In this document: piece by piece, positions 6,157 through 9,991 of the stretch
How positions within the stretch are numbered: position 1 is the first letter of the stretch
How the letters are laid out: the number at the start of each line of letters is the position of its first letter
Assembly: GCA_900549805.1 (NCBI GenBank)
Contig: URPV01000042.1
Coordinates: 1-9,991 of the forward strand
From: an uncultured Veillonella sp.
Lineage (GTDB): Bacteria > Bacillota > Negativicutes > Veillonellales > Veillonellaceae
Direction: 5' to 3'
Length of the DNA stretch: 9,991 nt
Program-made: the position numbers and the translations under genes
The notes under the pieces: model-generated
The model's database searches: none
Told to the model about the DNA's origin: nothing
What the model saw: the letters and a program-made list of their open reading frames with translations, nothing else

Positions 6157-7305
6157 ATGAAATCCTTATATAAAGAAGTGCAAGCAGGGGCCTTTATTAG
6201 GAGGCCCAATCGATTTGTGGTTGTCGTTGATTTAGATGGTCAAGAGACAAAGTGTCATCTACCCAATCCGGGGCGCATGTGGGAACTCCTCTATCCGGGG
6301 GTAACCATCTATGTGACGCCACATCCGAAAGAGGGGGCGGCTACCCAACACCGGGTGATTGGTATTGAGCGTGATGGTGTCCCCATCATGTTGGACACTA
6401 ATTATTCTAATGATGTAGCTCAGTATTTAGTGGATCATAAGCTGATTGAAGGCTGGGAGGAATGGTCTGTCTTACGTCGTGAGTATACCGTAGGTAAGAG
6501 TCGATTTGATTTACTATTAAGTAATAATCAAGGGCAAAAATTTCTCCTAGAGGTTAAATCCTGTACCCTATTTTCTCAGACGGGGGCCATGTTTCCCGAT
6601 GCGATAACAGAGCGAGGACGTAAACACCTGATTCACCTCCGTGAATTACAAGAAGAGGGCTATCATACAGGGGTTCTCTTTTTAGTGCAATGGGACCGAG
6701 CCCGATGGTTTTTACCAGACTATCACACGGATTTAGCTTTTGCTCAAACCTTTCAAGAAATTGCGGACCATTTAGATTGGAAGGCCGTATCACTTGCTTG
6801 GGATAAGACCTTTACCCTACCTAAGGTCATAGGCCCTTGTCGCTATCCAGCTGATCTCTTAGCTCAAGAAGCCCATGATAGTGGCGTTTATGCCATGGTC
6901 TTACAATTAGAAAAGGCCCAAGACTTGGAAATTGGGTCTAAGGGGATCCTGCATTTCAAAGAAGGGTATTATATTTATGTTGGCTCCGCTAAGGCCCATT
7001 TAAGTAAGCGTCTTGAACGCCATAAGCGCAAGCGGAAGAAGATGCATTGGCACCTGGATTACCTACGAGGGTCCTGCCATGTTATTGCAGCCCTTCCTAT
7101 TCGGACAGCGGCTCCTTTAGAGTGCCTATTAGCCAAGGCCGTAGAGGCTGTAGCTGATTGGTCGGTTCCTGGTTTTGGCTGTTCTGACTGTCACTGCCAA
7201 AGCCATTTATTCGGCATGGTGGAAAACCCTATTCATTCAAAAGCTTTCATGGATGTCATTGAAGATTTTCGTATGAATCGTTTGGATCAACTCATCGACG
7301 AATAA
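6157..7305 (+). CDS. sfsA: SfsA nuclease fused to a DUF123 (GIY-YIG-like) domain
   Basis: A 382-residue two-domain protein; ordinary SfsA is about 230-240 residues. Residues 1-225 are SfsA: KCHLPNPGRM (32-41), SRFDLLL (115-121), FLLEVKSCTL (129-138) and AMFPDAITERGRKHL (144-158). The PD-(D/E)xK-like triad is visible as D118, E132 and K134. SfsA was named for sugar fermentation stimulation in E. coli and is now viewed as a DNA/RNA-binding nuclease. Residues 241-352 are DUF123: SGVYAMVL (242-249), YYIYVGSA (271-278), KRLERHKRKRKKMHWHLDYL (284-303), and GFGCSDCHCQSHLF (339-352). It resembles the GIY-YIG nuclease fold, with GVY and YVG standing for the two signature triads. The frame is continuous with no stop between domains. 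Start ATG follows GAGGT (6148-6152), a modest site. Cellular substrate is unknown. Confidence 0.92.
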   Translation: MKSLYKEVQAGAFIRRPNRFVVVVDLDGQETKCHLPNPGRMWELLYPGVTIYVTPHPKEGAATQHRVIGIERDGVPIMLDTNYSNDVAQYLVDHKLIEGWEEWSVLRREYTVGKSRFDLLLSNNQGQKFLLEVKSCTLFSQTGAMFPDAITERGRKHLIHLRELQEEGYHTGVLFLVQWDRARWFLPDYHTDLAFAQTFQEIADHLDWKAVSLAWDKTFTLPKVIGPCRYPADLLAQEAHDSGVYAMVLQLEKAQDLEIGSKGILHFKEGYYIYVGSAKAHLSKRLERHKRKRKKMHWHLDYLRGSCHVIAALPIRTAAPLECLLAKAVEAVADWSVPGFGCSDCHCQSHLFGMVENPIHSKAFMDVIEDFRMNRLDQLIDE

Positions 7306-7318
7306 GGGGCTATAGGTC

Positions 7319-7360
7319 TAGGCTAGCTTGTCTAATTCATGGATTAGTCATAAGAGCCTA
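7319..7360. other. Imperfect two-tier hairpin between sfsA and gyrA
   Basis: TAGGCT (7319-7324) pairs with AGCCTA (7355-7360). Inside it, TGTCTAAT (7329-7336) pairs with ATTAGTCA (7343-7350) with one T-T mismatch. No T run follows, so it is not a classic terminator. It overlaps the likely -35 of gyrA and could be an operator or a weak terminator of sfsA. Confidence 0.4.
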
Positions 7361-7373
7361 TAAATGGTATAAT
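7345..7373 (+). promoter_or_regulatory. Probable gyrA promoter
   Basis: TATAAT (7368-7373) is a perfect -10. TAGTCA (7345-7350) matches the -35 consensus at four of six positions with a 17-base spacer. It lies 44 bases upstream of the GTG start. Confidence 0.6.
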
Positions 7374-7417
7374 ATACGTTGAATCTTATTGTCTGAAGAA
7401 ATAAATGAGGTGACACT

Positions 7418-9886
7418 GTGGAAGAACAATCCTGGAGCCATGGTAATATCCAGCCCGTTCAGATCGACAAAGAAATGAAGACTGCCTACATCGATTACGC
7501 TATGTCCGTAATCGTTATGCGTGCTTTGCCTGACGTTCGTGACGGATTGAAACCGGTTCATCGCCGTATCTTGTACTCCATGCAAGAAACTGGCATGACT
7601 CCTAATAAACCATATAAGAAATCTGCCCGCCTTGTTGGTGACGTACTCGGTAAATACCATCCACATGGTGATAGCTCTGTATATGACGCTACTGTTCGGT
7701 TGGCGCAAGATTTTAATACTCGTTATCTCTTGGTTGATGGCCATGGTAACTTTGGTTCCATTGACGGCGATAGCGCGGCTGCTATGCGGTACACAGAAGT
7801 GCGCATGGAAAAAATTACGCAAGAAATGTTGGCTGATATCGATAAAGAAACAGTTGACTTCATGCCTAACTATGATGAGTCCTTGCAAGAACCTACAGTA
7901 TTGCCAGCTAAAATCCCAAATCTCTTGATTAACGGGTCTTCCGGTATCGCCGTAGGTATGGCGACAAACATTCCTCCACATAATCTTAATGAAGTGGCAG
8001 ATGGAATTATCACTTTGATCGACAACCCAGATTGCACCACAGAAGACTTAATGCAACATATCAAGGGGCCTGACTTCCCAACAGGGGCATTAATTTTAGG
8101 TCGCGATGGTATCCGTAAGGCCTATGAAACTGGTCGCGGTTCCATTAAAATGCGGGCCAAGGCAACTATCGAAGAAATGGCTAAGGGTAAACACAAGATT
8201 GTGGTTACGGAAATCCCTTACCAAGTTAATAAGGCTCGGGTTATTGAAACCATTGCAGCCTTGTCTCGGGATAAGATCATCGATGGTATCACAGCTCTCC
8301 GCGATGAATCTGACCGCAAGGGCCTTCGCATTGTTGTAGAATTGCGGGCTGATGTACAACCGGATATCGTTCTTAATAAGTTGTACAAGCACACACAATT
8401 ACAAGATTCCTTTGGGGTTATTATGTTGGCCCTCGTAGACGGTCACCCACGAATCTTGTCTTTGAAAGAAGTGTTAAACCACTATTTGACACACCGTTTG
8501 GGTGTCATCGTGCGCCGGACTCAATTCGAATTGAACAAGGCTGAAGCCCGTGCTCATATCTTGGAAGGCTTGTTAATAGCTCTCGATCATATTGATGAGA
8601 TCATTGCAACCATTCGTTCTTCCGCTACGGATGAAATTGCGAAGAATGCTTTGATTGAAAAATTTGGCCTTTCCGAAAAACAAGCGGTTGCAATCTTGGA
8701 TATGCGTCTTCGCCGTCTTACTGGTCTGGAACGCGAAAAGATTGAAGATGAGTATAAGGAATTGCAAGCATTGATTGCAGACCTTAAGGCCATCTTGGCT
8801 AGCGAAGACCGTCAACGGACTATCGTAAAAGAAGAATTGGACGATATGAAAAAACGCTACGGTGATAAACGCCGCAGTGAAATCACTATCGATACATCCG
8901 ACCTCGATGTGGAAGACCTTATCGCTGATGAAGAAATGGTCATCACATTGACCAAACAAGGTTATATTAAACGCATTAATGCTAACGTATACCGTAACCA
9001 ACATAAGGGTGGGGTTGGCGTAGTAGGCATTAAGACCAAGGAAGACGATTATGTAAACCAAATTATGCATGTTCGTACCCATAATACCTTGCTCTTCTTC
9101 ACCTCTGATGGTCGTTGCTACCGCTTGAAAGCTTATGAAATTCCAGAAGCTTCTAGCCGTAACTCCCGTGGTACCGCTATGGTTAATGTATTGCCACTCA
9201 ATGTAGGGGAACAAGTAACTACCATGATTGATTTGGAAAAGATTCAATCTGATGTGAACCTCTTCCTCGTTACTAAGTTTGGTGTGGTAAAACGGACTAA
9301 TATTGAGGAATTCCGTAATATCCGTCGGTCTGGCCTTAATGCGATCAATCTAGATGAAGGAGACCGTCTCATTTCTGTGAACATCACAAATGGTGGCCAA
9401 GATATCCTCATTGGTACTAAGAAAGGGATTGCTATTCGCTTTAGCGAAGAAGATGCACGCCTTATGAAGCGGGCTGCTCATGGTGTGCGAGGAATTAAAC
9501 TCAATGCTGGAGATATCGTTGTAGGTGCAGGTGTCTTAGATTCTGACGAAAGTGAATGTCAAGTATTTACAATTTCTGAAGAAGGCTTTGGTAAACGTAA
9601 TGAAGCAGAGGCTTATACCTTGCAAAAACGCGGTGGTAAGGGGTCTAAAAACTTCAAGATTACCAATAAAACAGGGGATGTAGTAGCTGTAGAAGTCGTT
9701 CGAGATGACGATGAAATCATGTTAATTTCTGAACAAGGCAAAATTATTCGCTTTAATATGAATGACATCGCTGTTAAGAAGGGCAAAGCCATTTCCGGTG
9801 TAAAAACTCAAAACTTAGATACTGGTGATAAGGTTGCATCCATTGCTGTGGTGTCAGCTTCTGAAATGGAAGAAGAAGCTAAGTAA
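7418..9886 (+). CDS. gyrA: DNA gyrase subunit A
   Basis: An 822-residue subunit that cuts and rejoins DNA in the A2B2 gyrase, introducing negative supercoils. The start is GTG, set by GAGGTG (7407-7412) five bases upstream; the next residues EEQSWSHGNIQPVQIDKEM lead into the core. The breakage-reunion domain shows AYIDYAMSVIVMRALPDVRDGLKPVHRRIL (23-52) and GKYHPHGDSSVYD (78-90). The catalytic tyrosine is Y125 in AMRYTE. The quinolone-determining positions equal to E. coli S83 and D87 are S86 and D90, that is, the wild-type susceptible residues. A coiled-coil segment follows around 370-470, then the C-terminal beta-pinwheel. The GyrA-box QKRGGKG is at 736-742, which separates GyrA from ParC. 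The tail is acidic (EMEEEAK). Length fits Firmicute GyrA. gyrB is not in the window. The gene has its own promoter and terminator. Confidence 0.98.
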   Translation: MEEQSWSHGNIQPVQIDKEMKTAYIDYAMSVIVMRALPDVRDGLKPVHRRILYSMQETGMTPNKPYKKSARLVGDVLGKYHPHGDSSVYDATVRLAQDFNTRYLLVDGHGNFGSIDGDSAAAMRYTEVRMEKITQEMLADIDKETVDFMPNYDESLQEPTVLPAKIPNLLINGSSGIAVGMATNIPPHNLNEVADGIITLIDNPDCTTEDLMQHIKGPDFPTGALILGRDGIRKAYETGRGSIKMRAKATIEEMAKGKHKIVVTEIPYQVNKARVIETIAALSRDKIIDGITALRDESDRKGLRIVVELRADVQPDIVLNKLYKHTQLQDSFGVIMLALVDGHPRILSLKEVLNHYLTHRLGVIVRRTQFELNKAEARAHILEGLLIALDHIDEIIATIRSSATDEIAKNALIEKFGLSEKQAVAILDMRLRRLTGLEREKIEDEYKELQALIADLKAILASEDRQRTIVKEELDDMKKRYGDKRRSEITIDTSDLDVEDLIADEEMVITLTKQGYIKRINANVYRNQHKGGVGVVGIKTKEDDYVNQIMHVRTHNTLLFFTSDGRCYRLKAYEIPEASSRNSRGTAMVNVLPLNVGEQVTTMIDLEKIQSDVNLFLVTKFGVVKRTNIEEFRNIRRSGLNAINLDEGDRLISVNITNGGQDILIGTKKGIAIRFSEEDARLMKRAAHGVRGIKLNAGDIVVGAGVLDSDESECQVFTISEEGFGKRNEAEAYTLQKRGGKGSKNFKITNKTGDVVAVEVVRDDDEIMLISEQGKIIRFNMNDIAVKKGKAISGVKTQNLDTGDKVASIAVVSASEMEEEAK

Positions 9887-9917
9887 CGCGTTTTCCCGTA
9901 AGCTAATTACATGATTA

Positions 9918-9957
9918 ATAGCCTCCTGATCTGTATAGTCGCAGATTAGGAGGCTAT
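9918..9957 (+). terminator. Intrinsic terminator after gyrA
   Basis: ATAGCCTCCTGATCTG (9918-9933) pairs with CAGATTAGGAGGCTAT (9942-9957), 16 pairs including one G-T, around an eight-base loop. A T-rich stretch follows (ATTTAT from 9958). It lies 31 bases after the gyrA stop. Confidence 0.8.
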
Positions 9958-9991
9958 ATTTATATCCAATTTTTGTATCTTCTAATATATA

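Noticed and set aside
7358..7981. 207-codon minus-strand open frame over the gyrA promoter and start
   Set aside because: It overlaps the gyrA 5' coding region on the opposite strand, has no recognisable domain and no convincing start site.
8573..9247. 224-codon open frame on the minus strand inside gyrA
   Set aside because: It lies wholly within the highly conserved gyrA coding sequence and its translation resembles no protein; it is a shadow frame.
7418..9886. ParC (topoisomerase IV A) instead of GyrA
   Set aside because: The C-terminal GyrA-box QKRGGKG at residues 736-742 and the core motifs fit GyrA.
1..9991. CRISPR array, IS element, prophage, tRNA or rRNA
   Set aside because: No regularly spaced repeats, transposase or integrase motifs, terminal inverted repeats, cloverleaf or rRNA-like segments were seen on either strand.

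Overview
The window looks like chromosomal DNA of a low-to-moderate-GC, obligately anaerobic Firmicute with an outer membrane (class Negativicutes), most likely Veillonella or a close relative. I infer this from the mix of features. There are strong AGGAGG-type ribosome binding sites, Firmicute-style genes (DUF4446, a DUF2953/YtfJ pair, an 822-residue GyrA of the Bacillus/Clostridium size class), an exported OmpH/Skp-like protein expected in a diderm cell, and a siroheme reductase carrying a DUF1858 redox domain. The genus is inference only, because no rRNA is present.

Layout. Positions 1-1380 (+) hold the 3' end of a DUF4446 gene, then a membrane-anchored M23 peptidase six bases downstream, closed by a terminator near 1397-1429. 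Positions 1490-3017 (+) hold a corrinoid adenosyltransferase (cobO type), tightly coupled to a DUF2953 membrane protein. Positions 3155-3538 (+) hold a YtfJ/GerW-family protein, which with the preceding gene recreates the ytfI-ytfJ pair of Bacillus. Positions 3630-4082 (+) hold a small OmpH/Skp-like secreted protein behind the best promoter of the window. Two strong hairpins (4111-4153 and 4220-4248) separate it from a convergent minus-strand pair: a two-domain siroheme reductase (5031-5984) followed by a conserved protein of unknown function (4250-4918). A divergent AT-rich control region (5985-6156) carries direct repeats. It precedes a plus-strand fusion of SfsA with a DUF123 GIY-YIG-like domain (6157-7305), then gyrA (7418-9886, GTG start), closed by a terminator at 9918-9957.

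Themes. Most genes are housekeeping: envelope (M23, OmpH-like), B12 cofactor activation, sulfur or nitrogen oxyanion reduction, a putative nuclease and DNA topology. There are no mobile elements, CRISPR arrays, tRNA or rRNA genes, or phage genes. No gene-free stretch exceeds 300 bases. The longest, at about 170 bases each, are the two intergenic regions flanking the minus-strand pair, and both are described below. The points most worth a second look are the SfsA-DUF123 fusion, the reductase-DUF1858 fusion with its uncharacterised partner, the repeats in the divergent promoter region, and the structured region overlapping the gyrA promoter.
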